Assembly: GCF_033807575.1 (NCBI RefSeq)
Contig: NC_084711.1
Location: forward strand, 7,254,001-7,318,000
Direction: 5' to 3'
Source: Cydia pomonella
Lineage: Eukaryota > Arthropoda > Insecta > Lepidoptera > Tortricidae
Length of the DNA stretch: 64,000 bases
In this document: in pieces, positions 11,710 to 22,060 of the stretch
How the letters are laid out: every line of letters begins with the position of its first letter
Numbering within the stretch: position 1 is the stretch's first letter
Made by a program: the position numbers and the translations under genes
Notes under the pieces: model-generated
Told to the model about the DNA's origin: nothing
What the model saw: the letters and a program-made list of their open reading frames with translations, nothing else
Database searches by the model: none

Positions 11710-11975
11710 ATTATATATATAGTCCACCTCATCGATTTCGAATTTTCGATGACGGCGACCCCAGCAAATTTTGGATTATGACTGTAAATGAGCTCTAATT
11801 TGGCTGGCCAGGCCGAACTTGGTCTTAAAGACCCTTTTGCAGGCGTTACAACAGAGCTGGCGCATTGTACCTACGTATACTTGTAGGAGGGCTTCGGTCT
11901 CTCTTCGCGTTTGGCATCCAAGGTATTGAAGCGGTTTTCCTTAAAAGATGTAACCTGGTTAAAGATGGTAGAACC
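11710..11975 (-). pseudogene. 3' tail of the C2H2-ended LINE family
   Basis: This matches the last part and the 3' UTR of the LINE at 53651-55298. In minus orientation it reads NRFNTLDAKREERPKPSYKYT, then (after a frame change) NACKRVFKTKFGLASQIRAH, then 'ggtcgccgtcatcgaaa' and an AT-rich end. The first His of the C-terminal C2H2 finger (SHIGAH in the longer copy) is Gln here, and the frame is broken, so it is a dead, strongly 5'-truncated copy. Having two 3' ends lets one place the element's 3' boundary near 'ggactatatata'. Confidence 0.75.
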
Positions 11976-12167
11976 CGCACTAAATATTACCTACTACAGT
12001 AACCGTGGAACAAATCGTATAGTTAGTATTATGAGAATTAATTTATTATATATGTAGCAGGAAAAAACGTTCCAATTGACCCCCGTCTCCCCTATACTCA
12101 TAAATTTAATTAATTAAATAGCTTTGTTGAAGCCATTTGTGGTTAGCGATTATCTATCGCTAATATA

Positions 12168-12669
12168 TGGTCATATAAGTAATAAATTAATAAACTTAAC
12201 ATATATACTAGTGGTTGGGCGTCCATAAAACTTAAAATAATTATGCTGGTCTTGAAAATAAACTAAGTCACTTCAGTTTTCCTACTTATAATGTACTTAG
12301 ACACTCTGCCTGCTACTTTCTATGTACCTGATAATTTGAAATAAAACGGGACTTAATCCCGTTCACTTACATTTGACCTGACGTTACCTTACGTGACGTT
12401 TTGGAGTGCGATTGACTTTGGCTGTAATTTTTTACTTTTGTATTACTTAAATGCAAAGGGTCTCATTAAACATTAGATCCTCTGATCGACTGATAGGTAT
12501 CATTATAGGAAATTAGAATAAGATTTATTATAGGTTAAGTTTTATATTTTACAACAAATAAAGTATTTATATTTCTAATATTAATAACTTGTCATTAAGC
12601 CTATTATGCTAAATTCTATTGGACGCCCTGCCTAGACACTGGTATCTTAATTTATTACTTATATGACCA
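12168..12669. mobile_element. Element with nested inverted repeats
   Basis: A perfect 23-bp inverted pair (TGGTCATATAAGTAATAAATTAA at 12168-12190 and its complement at 12647-12669) encloses a second, diverged inverted pair (GGGCGTCCATA near 12216 and GGACGCCCTG at 12621-12630). Imperfect similarity continues outwards ('tagcgattatctatcgcta' against 'aatcgctgacatcagcgatta'). No ORF. Best read as a non-autonomous TIR transposon of uncertain superfamily and uncertain outer edges. Confidence 0.55.
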
Positions 12670-13338
12670 CCTATTATCGTACAATCGCTGACATCAGCGA
12701 TTAGGTACTTACTTCGTAGTCCCTTTACCGCATACGAAGCCATATATGGCGGATATGATATTCAACTCTATTGCCAACTATCAAAGTTCAAATTTCAACA
12801 AATATTTTTATTACATGCGGTAGGGGGTTAATTAATAAAACATTTAATTAAATTTACGACTACCTAGGTATACGCCATAAACTATCTTGAATAATAGTAA
12901 CTCAACAACTTGTCTCACAAGCACTAAAACTAATTTACATTGCAATTATTTCCTCAGCTTACCCACAACTCAGTAATAATTATCAAGTTGGTAATGCCAA
13001 CAATGTCCTATTACCTAATAAAAAGTTGCTTATTTATAATTAAAATTATAATGTAATTGAAAGTTGAGAGCCTTGACGACATTCCCCCGCGTCTCGGGCC
13101 GCGTCCAAATGGCAATTTGTTTTTTTCTTGATTCTGCGAAGCACGAAACAGGTTGGAGCGAGTTTTTTGGACGGGCAACTCCGTGTGAGCGTGGTGTTGC
13201 CAATGTTGCTTTAAAGTGTATTCGGATTGAGCTCAATTAAAAATAAAAGGAATTTAAACTCGGAACGAGAATGTTTTCACCAGTTTTCCGACTTGCTTAA
13301 AGGCTTCTACAGACGTTGGCATGCAATTTTAGATATGG
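12670..13338. other. Unassigned spacer
   Basis: No gene or repeat recognised. A GC-rich patch at 13075-13215 has only a 68-codon minus-strand frame without a recognisable domain. Confidence 0.35.
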
Positions 13339-13461
13339 TCTGTCAAGTCTTTGCCGTCAGTAGAAAAAAAAACGGCAAATTTAAAAAATTTACGCGCTAA
13401 GCGTTATCGTCCCATACAAACTATGAAATTCGCGCCTTTTTCTACTGACAAACTGACAAAC
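13339..13461. mobile_element. Short MITE with GTCAGTAGAAAAA ends
   Basis: Left part 'ctgtcaagtctttgccgtcagtagaaaaa' and right part 'cgcgcctttttctactgacaaactgac' are imperfect inverted repeats around 'gttatcgtcccatacaaact'. I recognise the 'GGCGCGAATTTCA...TCCCATA...CTACTGAC' arrangement as a frequent lepidopteran miniature element. Non-coding; edges approximate. Confidence 0.5.
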
Positions 13462-13915
13462 TGGTGGTTAAGTAGCCGTAACGAATTACGAATTCAAGAG
13501 ATCGATTAAATGTCGCAATGTACCATTGCAAATCGCATGCGATTATCGGTGAAGTTTGGAGAGACTATAACATTTGACAAGTGGGCCGCATTTGGTTTGG
13601 CTAGCATGTGGGGTATTCGCTAGGTGCACGACTGGTGCTACCCTCATTTTGTCGACTTTTCTACGTTAAATCTTATGGAGTAAAGTTAGTTCCAACAGCT
13701 ACCGTTTGCATTAATGTTTAAAATTCCATAAGATAACGTATCGCTTGTGACAATTAGCGCCACTTCTCCCTCCGCCGGCTTTGCACCTTGCCGATATATT
13801 CGAAATCCTTCTTGAAGAATGAGGGGAGGTCTGTACCCTGCAGTGGGACAAATGAAAAATAACATAAAAATATGTTGATGCCTATTTAATTAAATACCCC
13901 TGTTCTATAAAATAC
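13462..13915. other. Spacer with a LINE-tail-like motif
   Basis: No gene. At about 13826-13862 the text 'gaggggaggtctgtaccctgcagtgggac' matches the common LINE 3' motif GAGGCCTGTGCCCAGCAGTGGGAC, so a LINE tail remnant is probable there. The rest is unassigned. Confidence 0.35.
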
Positions 13916-14547
13916 TCTATCTATACGTATATAAATAAATGTGTGTGTCTGATTCATTAACGCAGAGCCGAAAATTACAAAAGCTAGAAAGTTAAAATAT
14001 TCACACTAGGCTGCACTTACAATGTGTACTTACAAGAGATTATAAGAAGGTATTTTGAAAAATTCAACCCCTAAGGGGGTTAAAAAGAGGTTGAAAGTTT
14101 TTATGGCGTTCAAGTTTTATTTTAAGTTAGGAACTTGAAACTTCACAAAAAGGTATTATATTAAAATAGAAGAAAAGCAATTTCAGCCTTTTTCGAAATG
14201 CATTCGGTTAAATTAAAAAGGGGATGAAAGTTTGTATGGGGATCAAATTTTATATTCAGTTAGGAATTTTAAACTACGGTAGAAGTCATTTTCATAAAAT
14301 ACGAGAAAAGTAATTTCAGCGTTTTTGAACATACATCCGGGGTAAAAGGGTTAAAAAGGGGTTGAATAATTTTAACGTGAACGGTTTGAGTAGGTACTTG
14401 AAATTAGTATCCAAAGTATTAGAAAGTACGTAAAATAATTTTAGTGCTTTTGAAAACTTGAGCCCCTAATAGAGTTAAAAAGGGGTTGAAAGTGTGTGTT
14501 CGGGAATTAAATCCACGTGGACAAAGTTGTGGGCTGTTAACAGCTAG
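13916..14547 (+). mobile_element. Helitron-like non-autonomous element
   Basis: The right end reads 'ccacgtggacaaagttgtgggctgttaacagctag|t': a short palindrome (GCTGTTAACAGC) a few bases before CTAG and then T. This is the 3' hairpin plus CTRR end typical of Helitrons, which insert between A and T. The putative left end is TCTATCTATACG preceded by A. There are no TIRs and no target duplication. Internally, three or four diverged copies of a ~150-bp motif ('gggttaaaaaggggttgaaagt') occur at about 14075, 14210, 14350 and 14475. No Rep/helicase ORF, so it is non-autonomous. The 5' boundary is the weaker one. Confidence 0.65.
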
Positions 14548-14608
14548 TATTCTATAAGTACCTACATCAAAGCGATGACAAACAAGGGTCAATACAACCA
14601 AATATTCC

Positions 14609-14850
14609 GACCAGTTTGGCCTAGTGGATAGTAACCCTGCCTACGAAGCCGATGGTTCCGGGTTCAAATCCTGGTAAGGGCATTTATTCGTGTGATGAGC
14701 ATGGATATTTGTTCCTGAGTCATGGGTGTTTTCTATGTATTTAAGTATTCATAAATATTTATATATTATATATATCGTTGCCTAAGTACCCTCAACACAA
14801 GCCTTATTGAGCTTACTGTGGGACTTAGTCAATTTGTGTAATAATGTTCT
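14609..14850 (+). mobile_element. tRNA-like SINE, family 1, copy 1
   Basis: Head resembles a tRNA gene: box A TGGCCTAGTGG (14617-14627) and box B GGTTCAAATCC (14661-14671), the right distance apart for an internal RNA polymerase III promoter. The tRNA-unrelated body runs 'ttgttcctgagtcatgggtg' to 'gggacttagtcaatttgtgtaataatgt'. Copies with the same body are at 41140-41329 and 58583-58829. It does not fold into a proper tRNA cloverleaf, so it is a SINE, not a tRNA gene. Confidence 0.8.
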
Positions 14851-15230
14851 ATAATAATATAGGTAATGTAATTATTTCTTGACTGTCGACTTACGTAACT
14901 ACAAATTGTATGTGATATTATCAAAAGGGATAAAATATTCAGAAATGAAACTTATGATTATGGTAAACACCCCTATAATGGACGTGGGACCAGTTGTGAA
15001 ATATAAACCACATTCCTGGAAAATCAGTATTTAACAGCAATTTTTAACCACTAGCAACATTTAACCAATAAAGAAGTCATAGAGTTGATAAGGTAAATTT
15101 GACGTTTCATTAACTTCGGCCTGTTCTAAAATAAATAAAATAAATGGCGCTGACTGTCCATATTTGAAATGTCCATGAAGAATAATTTATAATTTAACAT
15201 GTTCATTATTTTTGTTGTCATTAAAAAAAG
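14851..15230. other. Unassigned spacer between two SINEs
   Basis: AT-rich, with no gene or repeat recognised. Confidence 0.4.
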
Positions 15231-15575
15231 TACTGGTGGCCTAGCGGTAAGAGCGTGCCACTTGCAATCCGGAGGTCGTCGCGGGTTCAAACCCAGGCTC
15301 GTACCAATGGGTTTTTCGGAACTTATTAAATACAAAATATCATTTGATATTTACCAGTCGCTTTTCGGTGAGGAAAACATCGTGAGGAAACCGGACTAAT
15401 CCCAATAAGGCCTAGTTTACCCTCAGGGTTGGAAGGTCAGATGGCAGCCGCTTTTGTAAAAACTAGTGCCTACGCCAATTCTGGGGATTAGTTGCCAAGC
15501 GGACCCCAGGCTCCTCAGGCCGTGGCAAAAATGCCGGGACAACGCGAGGAAGATGATGATGATTGTTATTGTTAT
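15231..15575 (+). mobile_element. tRNA-like SINE, family 2, copy 1 (full length)
   Basis: Box A TGGCCTAGCGG (15237-15247) and box B GGTTCAAACCC (15284-15294), then 'gctcgtaccaatgggtttttcgg', 'gtgaggaaaccggactaat', 'ggcctagtttaccctc', 'actagtgcctacgccaattct' and 'cgggacaacgcgaggaaga', ending in a GAT/GTT-rich tail. Other copies: 24093-24275 (5' truncated), 34455-34774 (full, with target duplication) and 38123-38364 (truncated at both ends). Mobilisation in trans by a LINE is the known mechanism for SINEs. Confidence 0.85.
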
Positions 15576-15859
15576 ATATATTATTTATTTATTATTATAT
15601 TGAAACATTTTTTTATTTAACACAAAGCAGTAGAAATTGTACAAGTAGGTTTCAGTGAAATATCACAAATACCTACTCCAAACTTAAATGTTTCATGATT
15701 GATGCCGAACAGACCTGGAACAAATACTGGCAGCTACAATACCTAGAATACTTGAGAAAAAATCTAATCATAGACAGCGCACTTCACTCCGTCAATAACG
15801 CCTAGGTTCTTAGCTACTCTAGCGCTACTCCGGAGAAGTTTGGAACTATTATTTATAGC

Positions 15860-16328
15860 CAGAGATCGGACAAATTTGCGTCATTGCTCGCAATAATGTG
15901 GACATGACTCCAAAATTAATCAATAGGTAATCATTTAATTAATTTTCTGTTCTAAGTTGTGGGCGATAACCTCAAAATCGGGATAAACTAAACAAAGAAC
16001 AGAAAATAAACTCTGAATTATACTGGAATAATAATATTCCTATAAAACTACTTAAGTTTGCCCCATTAACATCAGTGGAGTGCGAGCGGAGTTTTTCAGC
16101 ACTTAAGTATATTTTTGATGTAAAAAGAAATAGACTGACTGCAGAAAATTTGGAAAAATACTGATTATTTTCTTTAATAAATCTATACTTTAACAAACTT
16201 TTGTATTTATTGACTAGGAATTAAAATTTAAGTCAAGTAAGAAATTAATTAAATGATTACATATTTGATTAATTTTGGAGTCATTTCCACATTATTGCGA
16301 GCAATGACGCAAATTTGTCCGATCTCTG
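15860..16328 (+). mobile_element. 469-bp non-autonomous hAT element
   Basis: Terminal inverted repeats of about 88 bp with one early mismatch, starting CAGAGATCGGACAAATTTGC. The element is flanked by an exact 8-bp direct repeat TTTATAGC (15852-15859 and 16329-16336), the target duplication length of hAT transposons. The middle still encodes the C-terminal dimerisation region of a hAT transposase. It is therefore an internal-deletion derivative rather than a MITE of unknown origin, and would need transposase from elsewhere. Confidence 0.93.
15970..16164 (+). pseudogene. hAT transposase C-terminal (hATC) remnant
   Basis: An open frame of about 64 codons inside the 469-bp hAT element, ending Y-stop at 16162-16164. 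It contains SELYW, APLTSVECERSFSALK and KRNRLTAENLEKY, which fits the hATC dimerisation domain: the 'P.(S/T)S...ER.FS..K' signature and the 'R.RL...N' tail. The reading frame has no Met at a sensible place and lacks the zinc-finger DNA-binding part and the RNase-H-like catalytic core (no DDE residues remain), so it cannot make an active transposase. The frame itself is undamaged, which suggests a fairly recent internal deletion. Confidence 0.88.
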
Positions 16329-16384
16329 TTTATAGCTGACAGCTGGACACTTTTGCAACAATTCTGCCTAAGGAGGTTCTGTTC

Positions 16385-16845
16385 CTTGCCTCTACCTTCC
16401 ATAGTCTGACATACGGCTATCAGACATGGAGGTTTAGGTACTCAAAAATCTATGGAAAAAATAAGGACTTGTCAACGCGGAATTGAGCGTAGTATGCTAA
16501 ACATCAAGACGATACAAAAAAATCAACCATACCAAAATAAGACAGCACACAAAGAGCATAGATGCTCTCAGCTATGCCAAAAAACTTAAATGGAGGTGGG
16601 CGGGCCATGTAGCACGTACCCAAGACAGGCGCTGGACAGCAAGGGTGACGTCATGGAAGGGACCTCTAGGAAAAAGAGGGAAAGGAAGACCCACCTTGAG
16701 GTGGCAAGATGAGATCACCAAAATTGCCGGGCCAAATTGGATACAAGTGGCCAAGGATCGAGATACATGGAGGGCTTTGGAGGAGGCCTTCACCTGTGAA
16801 AGCGGGGTTCTTGAATCATTTACCAAATACATAACAAATACGTAA
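16385..16845 (+). pseudogene. LINE endonuclease/RT C-terminal remnant
   Basis: Successive frames give SLTYGYQTWRF, CQRGIERSMLNIK, AKKLKWRWAGHVARTQDRRW and GRPTLRWQDEI...GPNWIQVAKDRDTWRALEEAF, with the stop at 16843-16845 and an AATAAA-like signal just after. These are the ordered post-RT motifs of insect RTE/CR1-type LINE polyproteins. At least two frameshifts separate the first three pieces, while the last 66 codons are open. The RT catalytic core (YADD) is missing. It lies about 50 bp downstream of the hAT element. Confidence 0.88.
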
Positions 16846-16870
16846 ACAATGTATTAATTCAAGAAATAAA

Positions 16871-17862
16871 AAAGGCTTTTTATTTTCAATTTATTATTAT
16901 CGGTCACGAGCGAAGCGAGGGCCGATATAGATAGATGATAAAATGGGTATTTTATGATCTGCTACATACTGTGTACTAAGTAAATTATGTAATAGGGAGG
17001 TACTAACACACTCCCCGGGGGTTGTATGACTGATTTCGGATTCTATTGCTATAAGATCATAATAGGTTTTATTTTATACACTAGAGCATAAAATATATTG
17101 TTTCATACTGTTCTTCTTGCTTGTTGAAAAATAAGTACAAACTTATTTTCTGCTTGCCACTCTGACCTTTTCAACTTTTAGGATATTTTTCTTCTAAATA
17201 TCGTGCACACAGCAGAAATTGCAAGCGCAATGACAACAGACCCACTGTGACGGTAGTTACACCCACAGGTCAAGCCATATTTGACTCGTAACTAGGAAAC
17301 ATCGCAGGCTGGCAACCCAGACAGTCAGCCTAATTGCCGACCGCCCGCGGCATACTAATGGACGGATTAAAATAGTTTTATAGCCCATAAACGTTGCTCA
17401 ATGCCGACTTCTTACCTACCCAAACACATATCATCTCTAAACGCTACAGTAAAACAAATCTTATTTAAGCTTACCTTAAGGTTCAAATTTAAATAATTTG
17501 CAGAAGACAGTTACGAGGTTGTCAAAGTGATTGTGGATACGTCGTGCCGTATCGTAAAACGCAACCGGATAGTTCGCCTTATCGATGACTTGTATTGAAA
17601 CTTGGTTTCACGTAGTTCGATTTGAAATTACGTTGTCCGATCTATACGTAATGATTGAGTTGTTACCAACAGATTTTAAACGAGATGTAAGTATGCCATG
17701 AATTTAGTACTGATATCGTGTTAAAAAAAGATTATCTTAGTTTCTGTATTAAACAAATAAATACCTAATTATATGGGACTTGGCGGCGACCACATTTTAG
17801 GAAAAGGTCACTTCTGTGAAAAATATTATAAAAGTTAACGACTCTCGTACATATGTATCCCG
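16871..17862. other. Unassigned spacer
   Basis: No recognised gene or element. A short GC patch near 16905-16925 ('cggtcacgagcgaagcgaggg') resembles phrases seen in other insect repeats but has no partner here. Confidence 0.35.
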
Positions 17863-17921
17863 TTTTTAGGGTTCCGTAGCCAAATGGCATAAAACGGAAC
17901 CCTTATAGTTTCGCCATGTCC

Positions 17922-17960
<39 letters not shown>

Positions 17961-18590
17961 CGAGGCTTTGCTCCGTGGTCGTTAGTGCTAAGAAGCTGAA
18001 ATTTGGCATGGATATATAAATCAATAAAGCCGACAAAGTCGTACAATAAAATCTAAAAATTTAATTTTTTTTAGGGTACCTCTCCTACGCGTAAAGTGGG
18101 GGTGAAATTTTTAAAAATTTCGCTTCAACCCTACACTGTGTGGTATCGTTGGAAAGGTCTTTCAGGACTAATAGGGGTTTTCAAGAAACATTTTTTGATA
18201 AAGTGAATATATTCGGAGATAATCGCTCCGAAAGAAAAAAAAATGTGTCCCCCCCCCCCTCTAACGTTTGAACCATAGGTCCAAAAAATATGAAAAAAAT
18301 CGTGGAAGTAGAGCTTAAGAAAGACATTACATGAAAACTATAGCGGACATGATCAGTTTAGCTGTTTTTGAGTTATCGCAAAAAGTTTTCCCTTCATAGT
18401 AAAAGGACTTATTTTAATTAGGTACTGATTATGCAAATTTGCCTATTTGTTTAACTCAGGTGAAAGGTACCGTTTCATCCCTTAGTTAACAATTTACTAT
18501 ACTTTAAGGTCCAGTTTAGCTTATTGTGACGGAAGAGTAACTACGGAACCCTACACTGAGCGTGGCCCGACATGCTCTTGGCCGGTTTTA
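17863..18590 (+). repeat. GGTTCCGTAG dispersed repeat, copy 2
   Basis: Collinear with 3811-4501 over its full length, with a longer (GTCT)n tract (about 17921-17960) and an extra segment 'ttcatcccttagttaac' near 18474 that copy 1 has lost. Ends CTCTTGGCCGGTTTT. Confidence 0.78.
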
Positions 18591-18678
18591 TTCTTGTTTG
18601 AGTCTCAACTCTCAAGTAGGTATTGATAAAATTTAATCCCGCCTGTAAGCGTGCAGCGTAAAACTTAGTTTAGATTAA

Positions 18679-19109
18679 GAGGCTGTCAACACCCAATGTC
18701 CTTGAAATTGATGTTACTTAAACAGTTTTTTAAGAAATACTATTTGTTTTAGCAAGTAAGAAAAATATATGTTCATTATAATTATATTTCAAAGACCGTG
18801 GTCGTACTCGATACACGATTGAACGAAATCGGCTCGATAGAAAATAATTGCAAAGATTGGTCTTAAAATCACAATTAAACTGTTTTATGTCTTTATTGTT
18901 TTGACTTATGGGTCTGCAATTAAAATCACAATTTCAAAACATTTATATCTAAACCTTGGTCGAGTTAAATATTACACTAATAATCCACTTTTTTTATTTA
19001 AATATTTTTCTTATTATTCCCTTGCCCAGGCCCAGTAACATGGGACAGTGCTATCACATTTACTCCGATACAAATAGACAGTGTGCGCGCTTTAGGTATT
19101 GACAGCCTC
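18679..19109. mobile_element. TTAA-flanked MITE (piggyBac-type)
   Basis: Termini GAGGCTGTCAA and TTGACAGCCTC form an inverted pair, directly flanked on both sides by TTAA (18675-18678 and 19110-19113), the target site of piggyBac transposases. 431 bp with no ORF of note. The superfamily call rests on the TTAA duplication; the terminal bases are not the classical CCC start, so it stays provisional. Confidence 0.72.
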
Positions 19110-19494
19110 TTAAGTAGTACCTTAACTTTGCTATGTCTACAGAAAAGACGCCAACGTATTTCGCGCTAGCCCCACGGTAGATCTAAGACACATTCGTCAG
19201 ATTCCTTTTTCGTCAGAATAAATTATAGCCTATTTTTTTCGGATGTAAACGAACTTTTGGTCAGATTCCGCTTTCGTCCAAATAAAACCGCACTGTTTCT
19301 TTCCCAAAACATTTCCTTCACAATTAAACTAGACGGAGCCGCGCGAAGCCTACGCGTTTTGCAAATTGTGAAAAATTTAAAACCTGAAAACCTAAAACCT
19401 ACCTAAACCTAGTTTTTCATTGAATCAATAAAGTACTGTGAGAATGGAAAATATTTAGCAGTGGAATAACGTTTTCTCTTTTGGTATGGACGAT
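19110..19494. other. Unassigned spacer
   Basis: No gene recognised. Two short similar phrases ('gtcagattcc(t/g)(t/c)tttcgtc' at 19197 and 19261) form a minor local repeat. Confidence 0.35.
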
Positions 19495-19610
19495 CACGTG
19501 CTATACTTTCATCTTAAGAAAGTTCGAGAAGTGGAATCTTGAGCGTTGCGAGGGTTACAAAGCACGAGGGTTAAACAAACTTTTCCTCCGAGTGAAACCC
19601 AAAATTTTTA
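19495..19610 (+). repeat. Dispersed repeat family C, fragment
   Basis: Contains 'gtggaatcttgagcgttgcgagggtt', 'gcacgagggttaaacaaactt' and 'gagtgaaacccaaaattttt'. The same phrases occur inverted at 58867-59062. Non-coding fragment of a common repeat. Confidence 0.55.
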
Positions 19611-19966
19611 ACCACACCAACGCGAGGAAAATACTAACTATGAAATACCAAGAAAATCAAACCTAATAATCAAATCCAACTATACGTAATAAAAAATGTA
19701 GGTATCATTCAAAATCATCATTTAAAAGTCAATTCTACCAGCTAACATAAGGAAACAACTCAAAATTTGCATCTGATTACTTTGCCCCGTATGTGGATAA
19801 AATGCAACTTTCTCATTAGTTTTTGAACAATCAAGAGGGCCTTTTTACCATTTGGGGTGCTGAAAATATCTTTACTTTTCAGCCACTAAGTCCCGCCCGA
19901 CACTTCGTTTTGCTATGAGGGTTATCGGTGATCATTGTGACGCTTTCTATAAAACTACGGAATCCT
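19611..19966. other. Unassigned spacer
   Basis: No gene or element recognised. Confidence 0.35.
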
Positions 19967-20504
19967 AAAAAGCGGCCAAGTGCGAGTCGGACCTCACCCA
20001 TTAAGGGTTCCATACCATTTATGACGTATTAAAAAGAAACTACTTACTAGATCTCGTCCAATTTTCCGTGGAAATTTGCATGGTAATGTACATCATATAT
20101 TTTTTTAAGTCTTATCATTTTGTTATTTTAGAAGTTACAGTGGGGGGGGGGGGGGGGGACACACATTTTACCACTTTGGAAGTGTCTCACGCGCAAACGA
20201 TTCAGTTTAGAAAAAAATTATATTAGAAACCTCAATATCATTTTTGAAGACCTATCCTTAGATACCCCACACGTATGGGTTTTATAAAACAAAAAATTTT
20301 TCTAAGTATGGAGATGTTCTTTTTTTTTTATTTTTGTGTGAAAATCTTAATGCGGTTCACAGAATACATCTACTTACCATGTTTCAACAGTATAGTTCTT
20401 ATAGTTTCGGAAAAAAGTGCCTGTGACATAAACGGACAGACAGACAGACATGACGAATCCATAAGGGTTCCGTTTTTTGCCATTTGGCTACGGAACCCTA
20501 AAAA
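19967..20504 (-). repeat. GGTTCCGTAG dispersed repeat, second subfamily
   Basis: On the minus strand it starts TTTTAGGGTTCCGTAGCC, has a short GTCT tract and ends with the complement of AAGCGGCCAAGTGCGAGTCGG. It contains a (G)17-18 run at about 20143-20160. It shares its start with copies 1-3 but its body and end differ, so it is a distinct subfamily. Confidence 0.72.
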
Positions 20505-21944
20505 CGAAGTTTAGGGCAGAATGCTACTGTAATTGGATCATTTTCTTGTTTCTAAAACACCTTGGGTGTATATCTGAAAACTAGTATGTATTAAAGTATT
20601 TTTATTTTCTTTCAACCGGAACAATCCGAATTGAGTCATAAAAGAAAATTCCCATCACGAAGGTGCCGATCGACATGAAAACCTAGTGGTGCTGGCACTT
20701 ACGTCGCTAGGACTCGCATATTTTATTGAAGTCAATGGAAGTCACGATCAAAATGGCGTAAGCACCAGCAGCCTTAAGGTCCTTTTTATGTGAATCATCA
20801 CGTATATCTGAAAAATAGTTCCGGGTTCTAGCATCCTCTGAAGTGGCTTTGTAAGCCCGTCGGCACGTGAAGGGATCAAAGTATTGTTCCCCGAGCCATC
20901 ACAGAATACGCAGTATTTTCTTATTTGAGTGTTTCACAATAGGGTATTGCTGGCTTTTCCTCGTACGGTGGGATGGAATTTCTGACGTACCTACCGAAAT
21001 TCATCGAGTAGAATACAGTGGTACGTAAATATGTAGAAATTAATTAAAATAGAACTATTAAAGAAACATAGTGAAAACACTATGATACCTATATAATGAG
21101 TTTACTTATCACAAAAAAAACACAAGACTTAACTTTAATTACCTCCCAAAAACTGTTAAATTGTATTTAAAAAGTTGCTTTCGTAACTGTAAAGTATTTT
21201 TGATTACTCATGTAAACTTAACATTTTATCTTATGTTAACGGCACCAATCATGGAACATTTAAGAGAAAAATTGGAGTATTTTTGATATTTCACTGACAT
21301 CTGTAAAATTCCTACAGCTTTATGCTTTAAAAGTTGAATGTCCAATTCACCTCTATGTTTTCTATGTATTTAATGGAAGCTAATGCAATTAGTTTCAATA
21401 TTATTAACCAATTAAAACTAGGGTTTTTTGCTCTAGTCATGGGATGTATGGCGTGATTCGTTTTCAAACTAACAAAAATATCCATGAAAATTTAAACTTA
21501 AGCAGCTCTTTGGCTCTTGCTTATGTTAAAATGTTGGCAGCGATTAAAAACTGATGGTAAATACTTGTTTTACAGGATTTGTCTATACCATCCCATTACT
21601 GGTGCCTGTTCTATTATAGGGGTGTTTACTATATCAACTTCTGAGTGTTGGCCCATTATAATGGAATCCAAAATAAAATAATGTCAAGCTCAACAGCAAT
21701 GTTAAAAATCTGTTTTTACTTTCGTAACAGCCGTAATTAAATACTCGCTGAAACTAAAATTTTTACAATATCAACATTTTATAGACCAATAAGTTCCTGA
21801 TAGGAACAACATCTTTTCGCACATTATTATATAAGTAGAATAAAACATAATTTAATGACAAAATTGAAACCAATATTACATTACAAATAAAACAAGCTCT
21901 ACTCTGTTCTGCAGCACGTATGAAACCTCTTATAATAATAATTC
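20505..21944. other. Unassigned spacer with one small inverted repeat
   Basis: No gene. At 20693-20775 'gtgctggcacttacg' and 'cgtaagcaccagcag' form an imperfect inverted pair around 80 bp that may be a tiny MITE. Otherwise AT-rich and unassigned. Confidence 0.4.
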
Positions 21945-22060
21945 AGCCTATATACGTCCCACTGCTGGGCACAGGCCTCCTCTCATGCGCGAGAGGGCTC
22001 GGGCTATAGTCCCCACGCTAGCCCAATGTGGATTGGGGATTAGGTCGATTTGAATTGAAA
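21945..22060 (-). repeat. LINE-tail or SINE fragment (CCCACTGCTGGGCACAGG)
   Basis: The phrase 'cgtcccactgctgggcacaggcctcctctca...gagagggct' is a very common moth repeat module. Read on the minus strand it gives the LINE 3' motif GAGGAGGCCTGTGCCCAGCA. It is an isolated fragment; a degenerate relative is near 50735-50790. Confidence 0.5.

Noticed and set aside
14609..14680. tRNA gene at the SINE heads (also 15231, 34455 and 58583)
   Set aside because: Boxes A and B are present, but the sequences do not form an acceptor stem and continue into SINE bodies shared between copies.
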